21,817 bases of DNA, from positions 1-21,817 of the forward strand of contig NZ_CALTYA010000050.1 of assembly GCF_943913405.1 (NCBI RefSeq). Reading direction: 5' to 3'. Under the pieces are notes generated by a model that was given only the letters and a program-made list of their open reading frames with translations, was not told where the DNA came from and made no database searches. This document shows positions 14,306-21,517 of this stretch, piece after piece. Origin of the DNA: an uncultured Flavobacterium sp. (GTDB taxonomy: Bacteria > Bacteroidota > Bacteroidia > Flavobacteriales > Flavobacteriaceae). How positions within the stretch are numbered: the stretch's first letter is position 1; the number at the start of each line of letters is the position of its first letter. A program made the translations under genes and the position numbers.

Positions 14306-14983
14306 ATGAATAAAATAGTTTTTGCAATGATGGCGATGTCATTATTGAGCGTGAATTTTTCAAACGCACAAGAAAATAAAACTGAAGATTTTAAAAGATG
14401 GCAAGTTCGTGTTCGCGGTGTCGGAGTTGTTCCTGATGAAAGTGCCAAAATTGGTATAATCGGTGGTGATGCTAATATTTCTAATACTTTAATTCCTGAA
14501 TTAGATTTTACTTATTTCTTTACAAAAAATATTTCGGCCGAATTGATTTTAGGAACTACAAAACACGATGTCAGCACGATCGGTTCAGATATTTCAGCAA
14601 TCGGCGGACCAACTTCTGCAGACATTGATTTGGGAAGCGTTTATCTTTTGCCTCCAACGTTGACACTTCAATATCACTTTTTGACAGAAGAAGTTTTCAG
14701 ACCTTATATCGGAGCTGGCGTGAATTACACGATTTTCTACAATGAAAAACAAGGAAGTATAGTGAAAGATATAAAATATGACAACTCTTTTGGATATGCT
14801 TTTCAGGTAGGGTTTGACCTGATGATTGATGATACTTTCTTTATAAATGCTGATGTGAAAAAGCTTTTTTTGAATACGGATGTCACTGTTGACGCTTCAA
14901 ATTTAGCTCCAGGATTAAGCATTCCAGCTGATGTAGATATAAATCCTTGGCTAATCGGATTAGGCGTAGGAATGAAATTTTAG
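14306..14983 (+). CDS. OmpW family outer-membrane protein
   Basis: A 225-residue eight-stranded beta-barrel protein of the outer membrane. A signal peptide (1-21, cut after NFSNA) is followed by WQVRVRGVGVVPDESA, the typical first strand and loop of OmpW. Further hallmarks are IPELDFTYFFTKNISAELI, LGSVYLLPPTLTLQYHF (middle), PYIGAGVNYT and the C-terminal PWLIGLGVGMKF with a final phenylalanine, the usual signal for barrel assembly. Family members form narrow hydrophobic channels for small molecules; the substrate here is unknown. It is a single-gene unit with its own -7 element and a hairpin terminator (15010-15046). Confidence 0.93.
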   Translation: MNKIVFAMMAMSLLSVNFSNAQENKTEDFKRWQVRVRGVGVVPDESAKIGIIGGDANISNTLIPELDFTYFFTKNISAELILGTTKHDVSTIGSDISAIGGPTSADIDLGSVYLLPPTLTLQYHFLTEEVFRPYIGAGVNYTIFYNEKQGSIVKDIKYDNSFGYAFQVGFDLMIDDTFFINADVKKLFLNTDVTVDASNLAPGLSIPADVDINPWLIGLGVGMKF

Positions 14984-15009
14984 GGCAAATTGCTTTAGTT
15001 TTTAGTTTG

Positions 15010-15046
15010 GAAAAACCGCTTGTCATGAGGCGGTTTTTCTTTTTTA
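15010..15046. terminator. Terminator between the OmpW and GNAT genes
   Basis: GAAAAACCGC (15010-15019) pairs with GCGGTTTTTC (15030-15039) and is followed by a T run up to the GNAT stop codon. On the minus strand the A arm also gives a T tract, so it may end both convergent transcripts. Confidence 0.9.
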
Positions 15047-15601
15047 TCTGTAATTGCTTTTCAAAAGCGAATAAATTACGGAATCTAAAAATTCACCGTT
15101 ATAGAAAAAGTTTTCCTTGAAATGTGCTTCTTTCGTAAAGCCAGTTTTCTGCAAAATTCTTTCAGAAGCATTATTTCTAGGATCAATTACAGCTTCAATC
15201 GAATGAAAATGCAACTCTTCAAAACCATATTTTAAGGCTTCATCGGCCGCTTCTTTCATTATTCCTTTGCCATGAAAATTTGGATTTAAAATATAGCCGA
15301 TTTCACCTCTAAAATTTTCTGGCTGGAGTCTGAAAAAACCAATCATCCCTATTAATTTGTTATCTTCTTTTTTTGCAATTGCCCAATTGATAAGGTCATT
15401 CTTTTCAATCGAAGAATTGCATTCCTCAATAAATTTTTGTGCGTCTTCAATAGTTTCTGTCAAAGGTCTCGGAATAAATTTCATCGTTTCTGGGCTAGAT
15501 CTGATTTCAAAAACTTCATGATCATCATCAAGAGAAATCTGTCTTAAAATAAGATTTTCAGTTTCTAAAATAGGAAAAGGAGTGAAATTAAATTGAAGCA
15601 T
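15044..15601 (-). CDS. GNAT family N-acetyltransferase (RimJ/RimL-like)
   Basis: A 185-residue acetyl-CoA-dependent acetyltransferase. It opens with ETENLILRQISLDDDHEVFE (13-32), the common start of RimJ/RimL-type enzymes, and has the acetyl-CoA pyrophosphate loop in FHGKGIMKEA (109-118) followed by the helix DEALKYGFEEL. The end has IDPRNNASERILQKTGF (139-155), also standard. The substrate, whether a protein N-terminus or a small molecule, cannot be told. Its ATG lies inside the end of the histidine phosphatase gene (14-base overlap), so translation of the two is probably coupled. Confidence 0.9.
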   Translation of the reverse strand: MLQFNFTPFPILETENLILRQISLDDDHEVFEIRSSPETMKFIPRPLTETIEDAQKFIEECNSSIEKNDLINWAIAKKEDNKLIGMIGFFRLQPENFRGEIGYILNPNFHGKGIMKEAADEALKYGFEELHFHSIEAVIDPRNNASERILQKTGFTKEAHFKENFFYNGEFLDSVIYSLLKSNYR

Positions 15602-16055
15602 TTTGTTTGATTATTGGAACTATTAATTCGGTTGAAATTTGACCGTCAAGTTCTTTAATTATATACAAATTACCAAATTCTGGTTCCAAAATTTCAGGAT
15701 ATTTTTCTTCTCCCAAAAGTGTATTTATAAAAGTCGGAATTCTATTGCTGTGACCGACAATCAAAACAGTTTTGCCTTTATTTTCTTTAATTACTTTTTT
15801 CAGATCCATCAAATGATTTTTATAAATCGAAATATTCTTGTCTCTTGAAAACGCCATCGGCTGGCAAGTGTGTCTCGCGCGCTGGAATCCTGAGGAATAA
15901 AAAGCGTCGATGGGGGTTTCTTCAAAGTATTTTTTCCAATTTTCTGCACGCTCAAAACCTTCAGGAGAAAGATTGGTGTTTTTTGTATCATCTTGTTTTT
16001 CAGCGTGGCGAATTAGATAAATTGTGGTCTGATTTTGATCTTTATTGTTTTCCAT
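15588..16055 (-). CDS. Histidine phosphatase family protein (SixA/PGM-like)
   Basis: A 155-residue single-domain member of the histidine phosphatase (phosphoglycerate mutase-like) superfamily. The catalytic motif LIRHAEK (14-20) holds R16 and the phosphorylated H17; a phosphate-pocket arginine lies in GFQRARHTC (56-64) and the second histidine H102 in IVGHSN. No signal peptide is present, so it should be cytoplasmic. The short length fits SixA-like or small-molecule phosphatases more than sugar-phosphate mutases. Its 3' end overlaps the GNAT gene by 14 bases, and the two form an operon. No clear promoter box of the TANNTTTG type was found upstream. Substrate unknown. Confidence 0.88.
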   Translation of the reverse strand: MENNKDQNQTTIYLIRHAEKQDDTKNTNLSPEGFERAENWKKYFEETPIDAFYSSGFQRARHTCQPMAFSRDKNISIYKNHLMDLKKVIKENKGKTVLIVGHSNRIPTFINTLLGEEKYPEILEPEFGNLYIIKELDGQISTELIVPIIKQNASI

Positions 16056-16143
16056 AAAATTTAAAATATACCTTAAATTAGTGATTTTTCATTTTAGGAA
16101 AGTATAAATTTAGAGTAATTTATGAATTTCGTACTTTTACAAA

Positions 16144-16374
16144 ATGGAAAACAAACACCAAAATAATCCGCTTCACGGAATAACGCTTCAAAAAATTTTA
16201 GAACAGCTTGTCGATTTTTATGGCTTCGATACTTTGGGAGAATTGATAAAAATCAAATGTTTTACTGAAAATCCGAGTATCAAATCAAGCCTGACTTTTT
16301 TGAGAAAAACAGATTGGGCAAGAACAAAGGTTGAAAATTTGTATATACGCACGCTTCCGAAGTTTCCAAAATAG
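16144..16374 (+). CDS. VF530 family DNA-binding protein
   Basis: A 76-residue protein of the VF530 (formerly DUF2132) family, named after a Vibrio fischeri protein with a solved structure and annotated as DNA-binding. Almost the whole length is the conserved domain: NPLHGITLQKILEQLVDFYG (8-27), LGELIKIKCF (31-40), NPSIKSSLTFLRKTDWAR (43-60) and KVENLYI (62-68). Its cellular role is not known to me. It stands alone between the divergent histidine phosphatase gene and the convergent ABC operon, with 87 bp before it and a hairpin cluster just after it. Confidence 0.9.
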   Translation: MENKHQNNPLHGITLQKILEQLVDFYGFDTLGELIKIKCFTENPSIKSSLTFLRKTDWARTKVENLYIRTLPKFPK

Positions 16375-16379
16375 TGGAG

Positions 16380-16512
16380 CGTTTCTCAAATAGACATCCC
16401 GAAACTTCGGGAGTGGCAGTAGCTTTTTCTTCCGCTTACGGAGAAAAGCTACTGCAGAAAGCGGGAATTGTCCCGACGCTTCGGGACTGAAAATGCCCGA
16501 GCCATTCGCTTT
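16380..16512. repeat. Cluster of three hairpins, REP-like, between convergent genes
   Basis: Three stems follow each other: TCCCGAA/TTCGGGA (16397-16412); GCAGTAGCTTTT/AAAAGCTACTGC (16416-16455, 12 bp) with an inner TCCG-CTTA-CGGA tip; and GTCCCGA/TCGGGAC (16470-16487). GAAAGCGGGAAT at 16457-16468 is identical to 9761-9772 in the other element. The region is more GC-rich than its surroundings. It probably serves as terminator for both convergent units and may belong to a dispersed repeat family. Confidence 0.75.
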
Positions 16513-16518
16513 AAAAAA

Positions 16519-18027
16519 TTAATCTTCTGCAATTCCTTTCCATTTCTTGATCTGCACCGAGAAAAAGAAAATGAAAAGTATAATCACGGCAATATTTGCA
16601 ATCATCATTTCAGGAAAATGGTTTTCCATCCAGTCGATTTTCGGGAAGCTTTCGTTGACAAACATTCCGTTTACATATTTTCCTGAACTGTTGTAATAAT
16701 TGGATGATGATTTTGCTATGTCTAAAATACAAAAATAAAGTGTCGGGAAAAATGACGGGAAAAGCCATAGAATTTGATTCAGTGTAATGCCTGAAATTCC
16801 TTTGCCAGAACGCGATGCGATTGTTGAGAAAAAATGGATGAGAAGTCCAAAAAATATCAATAGATAAAATACAAAGAAAGCTGCGCCACCGCTCATTGCA
16901 GAGAAAATTCCGATAATTAAGGAAACTACGCCCAGCGAAACCAAGGCAATGAGCCAATTTCTGCCTGAAGTTACTTTAAATGAAAAGATGGCGAGTGCCA
17001 AGCCGATAGCAAAATAAAGATAAAAATAAAGAGAGTCATAATCTATTGTCGGATTTTGGTGTGCTTTTGCAATTTCTTGATAGCCATTTTTTAAGGACTG
17101 ATAAGCAACATAGTAAGTGGATGAAGGCTGTCTTACAGGTTCAGCAACCGCAACAGCTGCATCAACGGTTGAAGTTGAATCAACCGCATAGGTTTCATAA
17201 GGATAATCGTCTCGATCTTTTGACTTGTTTATGATGGTATAATTTTCAAATTTTGGATAATCATAAACTAAAGACAGCCATTTTTCAGCAGTGATATTGG
17301 ACTGAAGATTTTGCTCTTTTGCTATTTTCATAAATTCTGTAAAAACCCATTTTACCGAATCTTTTTTATCTTCATACAGCCAGTTTTTCACTCTATTGGT
17401 CAATACAGAATCAGAAGATGTCATATAATAAGCATCATTTTCAACTCTTTTATTCATCAACGAGCTCAAGCTGTAAGTTCTGTCGCGATATTTAAAATTC
17501 TCGCGGGGCTGATTTTTATATTGCCCATCGACCAGCACGCTTTCATAATTGCTTTCAACAAAAGCACCGTCAAGAAACATGGAAGAAAGGCTTAAAATTT
17601 CAAGTTTTTTTGAGACTTCATTTTCTGTAAAATAATTTCTCGTGCGGAAATCGCTTGCAGATAAGTAGGTCAGCGTGAATGAACTTGTGAGCGCGCAAAA
17701 TAGCAATATGTAAAGAAATTCTTTGAATAATGAAAAGTTTGATTTTGGGTAAAAAGACTTGAAAGCGTTATTTCTAGAGTATAAAACCAGCCATACGATG
17801 GTTATCAATATCGATATTATAACACTGAAAAAAATAACTACAGCCGTGTCAAAACCTGAATCATAATAATTATAAGAGTCATTTTTAAAGACAACTTCGC
17901 CATTGGAATAACCTAATAAAAAGAAAATTAGGTGAAAAAATAGCGCAATGACTGCAAACGGAACTATTTTTAAATTCCAAAGCAATGGATTGCTGATCAA
18001 TAATTTATCTTGAATATTTTTAAACAT
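16519..18027 (-). CDS. Eight-TM membrane partner of an ABC ATPase
   Basis: A 502-residue inner-membrane protein encoded 11 bp after an ABC ATPase gene, so very likely its permease partner. Three membrane segments (about 19-41, 61-84, 104-125) are followed by a hydrophilic region of roughly 210 residues, then about five more segments (near 340-358, 370-394, 397-419, 433-452 and 472-492). The large loop contains many Tyr, Ser and Asp residues and an Ala/Val-rich linker (TVDAAVAVAEPV). The arrangement recalls ABC-2 type exporters, but I recognise no family signature. No peptidase or other catalytic motif is visible. Downstream lies the hairpin cluster at 16380-16512. What it moves is unknown. 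Confidence 0.75.
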   Translation of the reverse strand: MFKNIQDKLLISNPLLWNLKIVPFAVIALFFHLIFFLLGYSNGEVVFKNDSYNYYDSGFDTAVVIFFSVIISILITIVWLVLYSRNNAFKSFYPKSNFSLFKEFLYILLFCALTSSFTLTYLSASDFRTRNYFTENEVSKKLEILSLSSMFLDGAFVESNYESVLVDGQYKNQPRENFKYRDRTYSLSSLMNKRVENDAYYMTSSDSVLTNRVKNWLYEDKKDSVKWVFTEFMKIAKEQNLQSNITAEKWLSLVYDYPKFENYTIINKSKDRDDYPYETYAVDSTSTVDAAVAVAEPVRQPSSTYYVAYQSLKNGYQEIAKAHQNPTIDYDSLYFYLYFAIGLALAIFSFKVTSGRNWLIALVSLGVVSLIIGIFSAMSGGAAFFVFYLLIFFGLLIHFFSTIASRSGKGISGITLNQILWLFPSFFPTLYFCILDIAKSSSNYYNSSGKYVNGMFVNESFPKIDWMENHFPEMMIANIAVIILFIFFFSVQIKKWKGIAED

Positions 18028-18038
18028 AAGAATAAGTT

Positions 18039-19208
18039 TTAAGAAACGAAGAATCTTCTGGTTGATTTTGAAATGTCTCTGAAATATTGCAACGGAATTT
18101 GCTTTGCAATGATAATTTGAAGAAAATCAAAAGCAGAAAATCCGGAAGAAAACGTGGCGATAAAAGTGCCTCCGTTGAATTTAATTGAAACTAATTTGCC
18201 TGAAAACGCATCATTCAGCTGGTTTTGATTCCACTCGCTTTCAAATTCAATGACCAGATTAATTTCTGGTATAATTTCTTCGTTTGTTTCTGAAACGATA
18301 TTTCGTTCGTGAAGGTTTTTCTGAACGCCTTGTTTCAAGAAAATAACTTGGTCAGACGTTTTTTCTACTTCGTATAATTGTTGCGAACTCAAGACAATTC
18401 CGATTGGTCTAAAAGGCGATTTTGCAATAGCTCTAAAATCTTCTAAAACTGTTTGCTGCGCCAAAATATCTAAATTGGCAAGAGGTTCGTCAATCAGCAA
18501 AATCTTAGGTTTTCTGAGCAACATTCGAGCTAATTCAAAGCGCATTTTATAGCCAGAAGATAAATCTTTCCAGCGATGATTTCTATATTTTCTTAAGTTT
18601 AATCGCGCGATAATTAATTCAACGATTAGCTTATTTTCTTCAGGTTTATAGCCATAGCTTGAAGCAGTGAATTGCAGATTTTCAAACATAGAGCCATACC
18701 AAGTGGCCGTTCGTTGCGGAATATAAACAAGCTGTGTTCTCAAGTCAAACAAATCATCGGAATCAAAATTGTAGCTTAATTTTCCGTGAGTTGCGTGAAG
18801 TTCACCACAAAGCAATCGAAGCAAAGTAGTTTTTCCATTGCCATTTTCACCGACCAAGCCCAAGATTTCTCCTTGGTGCAATTCTAAATCAATTGGTCCG
18901 AGTGAAAAACCGGCGCCGTTATAAGTTTTGCGCAGCTCTTTTGCCGAAACAATCAATTGCTTTTCAGGAACTTCTTTTAAACTTAACTCAAAATGCAACT
19001 CATTTAGCAATAATCCAAACTGCTGTTTTTTTTCAGAAGCATTGTTTTCATTTTTATCAAGCCAATCTAAAAAGTCATTGGTTTTTTGATAAAAAGCGAT
19101 AGATTCTGTATCGAGCGTCAAGTCAATTATCCTTTTGGTAAGTATCGAATAATCTTCAAATTCCAAAAAACTTTTTATTTCTTGGAATTGTTTTTCAAAT
19201 TCTGTCAT
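18039..19208 (-). CDS. ABC transporter ATP-binding protein with N-terminal extension
   Basis: A 389-residue ABC ATPase. Residues 1-85 are a helical-looking extension of unknown use; the nucleotide-binding domain covers about 87-300: Walker A GENGNGKTT (120-128), Q-loop Q165 in YIPQRTATW, signature LSSGY (216-220), Walker B ILLIDEP (236-242) with E241, and D-loop ANLD. The H-loop position reads LSSQQLYE, with Gln (Q276) in place of the usual His. Residues 300-389 form a C-terminal extension. The membrane gene follows after 11 bp. A promoter (19228-19261) precedes the ATG. The signature and C-terminal tail resemble ABC-2 drug- or polysaccharide-export ATPases; the substrate is unknown. Confidence 0.9.
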   Translation of the reverse strand: MTEFEKQFQEIKSFLEFEDYSILTKRIIDLTLDTESIAFYQKTNDFLDWLDKNENNASEKKQQFGLLLNELHFELSLKEVPEKQLIVSAKELRKTYNGAGFSLGPIDLELHQGEILGLVGENGNGKTTLLRLLCGELHATHGKLSYNFDSDDLFDLRTQLVYIPQRTATWYGSMFENLQFTASSYGYKPEENKLIVELIIARLNLRKYRNHRWKDLSSGYKMRFELARMLLRKPKILLIDEPLANLDILAQQTVLEDFRAIAKSPFRPIGIVLSSQQLYEVEKTSDQVIFLKQGVQKNLHERNIVSETNEEIIPEINLVIEFESEWNQNQLNDAFSGKLVSIKFNGGTFIATFSSGFSAFDFLQIIIAKQIPLQYFRDISKSTRRFFVS

Positions 19209-19227
19209 ATTTTGAGTTATAAGTATT

Positions 19228-19261
19228 CAAATATAACAGAATATTGTGTGGTTTGTGACAA
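19228..19261 (-). promoter_or_regulatory. Promoter of the ABC operon
   Basis: Minus strand: TTG at 19261-19259, 23-base spacer, then TATATTTG at 19235-19228, matching the Bacteroidota consensus at the long end of the spacing range. It ends 19 bases before the ATG. Confidence 0.5.
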
Positions 19262-19275
19262 TAAAGAAATTATTT

Positions 19276-20124
19276 TTATAAAATTTCAATAGTAAAGCCA
19301 GCTTCAAAAGTTTTATTTTCTTCTAAAATAATAATTCCTTCCTTTTCAAATAGATTTCCATTCGAACTAAAAGTATCAGAATAGCCCAGCCAAGGTTCAA
19401 GGCAAATGAACGGCGCATTGATTTTTGTCCAGATTCCAAAATTTGGAAAGTCTTTGAAAGAAAAACGAAGCAATGGCTTTTGATTTTCAAGAATTTCAAT
19501 AGATTTTGATTCCATAGATTTAAAAATCAAGGCGTCATTTTCAAAAGTTGCATAGTTTAAAAGAAATTGTCTTTCTCCCAATTCAAAAGTCCTTGTTTTG
19601 TCAGAAACCAAATCATTTTCTAATTCATAGCTTTTCAATATTTCTTGCTTTTCAAAAAGTAAAGAATAGTCTTCAAATTTTCCTGGTAAAGCAAAAGCAG
19701 GATGTCCTCCGATTGAAAATGGCAATTTCGAAGAATCATTATTTATTAACTTATATTGAATATGTAATTGATTTTTTCCCAAAGTATAAATTACCTGCAA
19801 TTCAAATTTAAAAGGATAGACTTTTAGCGTTTCTTCCGAAGAAGAAAGTGAAAAGACAACTTTATCTTCTGAAGATTCTATTACTTTAAATTCATGATCA
19901 CGGGCAAAACCATGTCGAGAAAGCTCAAATTTCTGGTTGTTATAAGTATAAGAATTGTCTTTTAGCGTTCCCACAATCGGAAAAAGAATAGGCGAGTGCT
20001 TGCCCCAAAATGCTGGATTTCCTTCCCAGATATATTCTCTATTTTCTTTTTTTAAGGAATTTAATTCGGCCCCTTTTGAATTGATTCTAGCCGTAAGCAT
20101 ATTGTTTGAAATCGTAATATTCAT
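19276..20124 (-). CDS. Aldose 1-epimerase family protein (LacX-like)
   Basis: A 282-residue cytoplasmic protein of the galactose mutarotase fold, expected to interconvert sugar anomers. HGFARD (71-76) and GGHPAF (139-144) supply the two histidines H71 and H141 that match the substrate-binding and acid residues of the family, and E243 in CLEPWLGYSD fits the catalytic base. The N-terminal NINSKGAELNSL-like stretch (RINSKGAELNSL, 13-24) and WEGNPAFWGKHSP (33-45) place it with the short LacX-type group. No sugar operon surrounds it; it has its own promoter (20141-20171) and the ABC operon starts 67 bp downstream. The sugar substrate is unknown. Confidence 0.9.
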   Translation of the reverse strand: MNITISNNMLTARINSKGAELNSLKKENREYIWEGNPAFWGKHSPILFPIVGTLKDNSYTYNNQKFELSRHGFARDHEFKVIESSEDKVVFSLSSSEETLKVYPFKFELQVIYTLGKNQLHIQYKLINNDSSKLPFSIGGHPAFALPGKFEDYSLLFEKQEILKSYELENDLVSDKTRTFELGERQFLLNYATFENDALIFKSMESKSIEILENQKPLLRFSFKDFPNFGIWTKINAPFICLEPWLGYSDTFSSNGNLFEKEGIIILEENKTFEAGFTIEIL

Positions 20125-20140
20125 GTGAAAAGTATATGAG

Positions 20141-20171
20141 TAAATTTAGATCTAATTTTTGTTTTTGACAA
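20141..20171 (-). promoter_or_regulatory. Promoter of the aldose 1-epimerase gene
   Basis: Minus strand: TTG at 20171-20169, 20-base spacer, then TAAATTTA at 20148-20141, one base off TANNTTTG. The start site would lie about 10 bases before the ATG. Confidence 0.4.
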
Positions 20172-20184
20172 ACTTGAATTTCCT

Positions 20185-20220
20185 TAAAATAAAAAAAGCA
20201 CCAGTTTTCGCTGGTGCTTT
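20185..20220 (-). terminator. Terminator after the small lipoprotein pair
   Basis: AAAGCACCAG (20195-20204) and CTGGTGCTTT (20211-20220) form a perfect 10-bp stem with a 6-base loop. Read on the minus strand it is followed by a long T-rich tail to 20185, 20 bases past the lipoprotein stop codon. Confidence 0.93.
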
Positions 20221-20240
20221 CCTTTAGCATTTTTTCTGAA

Positions 20241-20651
20241 TTAGCTGACAGTTATTGTGTGCGTAATATATTCAGTATTGTTCTTTCTGAATTTCAGGTT
20301 ATAAACACCTGCAGCAACAGCTTTAAATTTATAAGGAGCCGTTTTTCTAACTTCAATGTTATCACAGCCACAGCCTTCAAACTTAGCATTTACAGTAATA
20401 ATCTTGTCATTATTGCTTTGGTTCACTTCATTATATAAAAGAAACGAACCACAATTGTTTGCCAAAGTAAACGAAACCGTCAATGTGATTTCTTCGTTTA
20501 AAGCGGCAGTTGTTGCTCCGGTTACAGCAGTTGTACCGATTCCTGCTTGGTAATTGCAGTTTTGTGGCGTATCGTTGTCTCCGCCAAGATCACAGCTTGC
20601 AAACGATACAAGTGCCAATAAAATGATTAGTGTTTTAGAAATAAGCTTCAT
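20241..20651 (-). CDS. Small lipoprotein, paralogue of the next gene
   Basis: A 136-residue putative lipoprotein. The signal peptide MKLISKTLIILLALVSFASC ends at C20 and is followed by acidic DLGGDND, in keeping with surface export in Bacteroidota. The frame runs nine codons further upstream to a TTG, but the ATG at 20651 gives a proper signal peptide. The mature part aligns over its length with the product of 20721-21122: both share ITLT, N-x-CG-x-F, a Cys before the central strand, TxPYxF, GxYxxKFxKN and ITHxxT at the end. It looks like one beta-sandwich (Ig-like) domain; no function is known. It follows its paralogue by 69 bp and is closed by a strong terminator. Confidence 0.8.
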   Translation of the reverse strand: MKLISKTLIILLALVSFASCDLGGDNDTPQNCNYQAGIGTTAVTGATTAALNEEITLTVSFTLANNCGSFLLYNEVNQSNNDKIITVNAKFEGCGCDNIEVRKTAPYKFKAVAAGVYNLKFRKNNTEYITHTITVS

Positions 20652-20720
20652 AGCAATTTGGTTTTTTTGTTCTTTCAAAAGATGGACTTATTTCTAAAAG
20701 GTTGCTTTAAAAACAAAAAA

Positions 20721-21122
20721 TTATTCAATTGTCACAACATGCGTGATAAACTGCGAAGCGTTTTTCTTAAATTTAAAAGTATAAGTTCCTGGCTCAATTA
20801 CCTCAAATGTATAAGGAGTCGTAATTTCCGTTGGCGTTGAACCGCAATTCGCGCCAGTATATTTCACTTGAACGTCGATCGTTTTTGTAGTGCCATTTTG
20901 CAATTCATTAAATTGGTTAAATGCGCCACAGCCGTTTTCAGCAATATATTTTGTAGTCAGAGTGATCTTTTGATTTACAGTTCCTGTCACTGGTCCTTCA
21001 ACTGAAGTCAGATATGAATTCTTCAGCATTATTGTTTCACCGCCGTCATCGTTATTGCAAGAAGCTAAAGAGGTAGATATAAATAAAACGACTGCTAAGG
21101 TTTTTAATGCAAACTTTTTCAT
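20721..21122 (-). CDS. Small lipoprotein, paralogue of the previous gene
   Basis: A 133-residue putative lipoprotein with signal peptide MKKFALKTLAVVLFISTSLASC (LASC lipobox, C22) followed by NNDDGGE, an acidic surface-export type tail. The mature domain (about 35-133) is the same fold type as the neighbouring gene product, with conserved KITLTTKYIAENGCGAF and PGTYTFKFKKNASQFITHVV. Two cysteines, in NGCGAF and GANCGS, recur in the paralogue and could form a disulphide. The pair is a tandem duplication and probably an operon with this gene first. A TATATTTG element at 21215-21222 is the only promoter-like signal upstream. Function unknown. Confidence 0.8.
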   Translation of the reverse strand: MKKFALKTLAVVLFISTSLASCNNDDGGETIMLKNSYLTSVEGPVTGTVNQKITLTTKYIAENGCGAFNQFNELQNGTTKTIDVQVKYTGANCGSTPTEITTPYTFEVIEPGTYTFKFKKNASQFITHVVTIE

Positions 21123-21214
21123 AGTTGAAATTTTAATTGTTTTTGTTAGATGGAAATAAAAGGGAAAGGTTGCCTGAAAATGATTTCTGAAAAACTGCTT
21201 TTATTATATGGATG

Positions 21215-21222
21215 CAAATATA
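21215..21222 (-). promoter_or_regulatory. Candidate -7 element for the lipoprotein pair
   Basis: TATATTTG on the minus strand matches TANNTTTG; it lies 92 bases before the ATG at 21122 and has no TTG at standard spacing. The long leader and missing -33 box make it tentative. Confidence 0.3.
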
Positions 21223-21322
21223 ATAAAGTGATCTGCCAAAATAGTGCTCCTCTTTTATTAAAATTAACTTATTTAAATGGTTTGGTTTTTTAATTTTTTT
21301 TCCGCCAAATCTGCCTTTCCAG

Positions 21323-21400
21323 AATTGTTAAAAATGGTAATTGTATAAACATAATTTTTAATATATAAATAGTAGGAAATAATGCCTGTTTTTAACAATT
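21323..21400. repeat. 12-bp inverted repeat with 54-bp spacer
   Basis: AATTGTTAAAAA (21323-21334) and TTTTTAACAATT (21389-21400) are perfect inverse copies, 54 bases apart, upstream of the small acidic protein gene. They could be paired operator half-sites or the base of a long stem. AT-rich context raises the chance of coincidence. Confidence 0.5.
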
Positions 21401-21517
21401 TTTTAATACTTTTTTACATAAAATTTAATACTTCTGACAACTTCTTAACCGAATTATAAAGCCAAATTTGTAATGTAACCAAAACAAAAATTGCCAACCT
21501 TAAATCAACCAATAGTT

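Larger units (their letters stand above)
21123..21517. other. 395-bp intergenic region between divergent genes
   Basis: Very AT-rich, with no open frame of note. It holds the -7 candidate for the lipoprotein pair, a widely spaced perfect 12-bp inverted repeat (21323-21400), and CAAATTTG at 21464-21471, one base off the -7 consensus, which could serve the rightward gene. I see no tRNA-like or other recognised RNA structure. Confidence 0.6.

Noticed and set aside
15588..16055. Histidine phosphatase/GNAT pair as a toxin-antitoxin system
   Set aside because: The overlap suggests coupling, but both are ordinary enzyme families without toxin or antitoxin features.
16144..16374. VF530 protein with the neighbouring ABC operon as a defence system
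   Set aside because: The genes are convergent, separated by a terminator-like cluster, and no nuclease, helicase or abortive-infection domain is associated.
16610..16957. 115-codon open frame on the minus strand
   Set aside because: Same strand but other frame within the ABC membrane protein gene, which fits better with its TM segments and operon position.
20649..20678. Upstream TTG start for the lipoprotein gene
   Set aside because: It would put a charged MKEQKNQIA stretch before the signal peptide; the ATG at 20651 is more natural.
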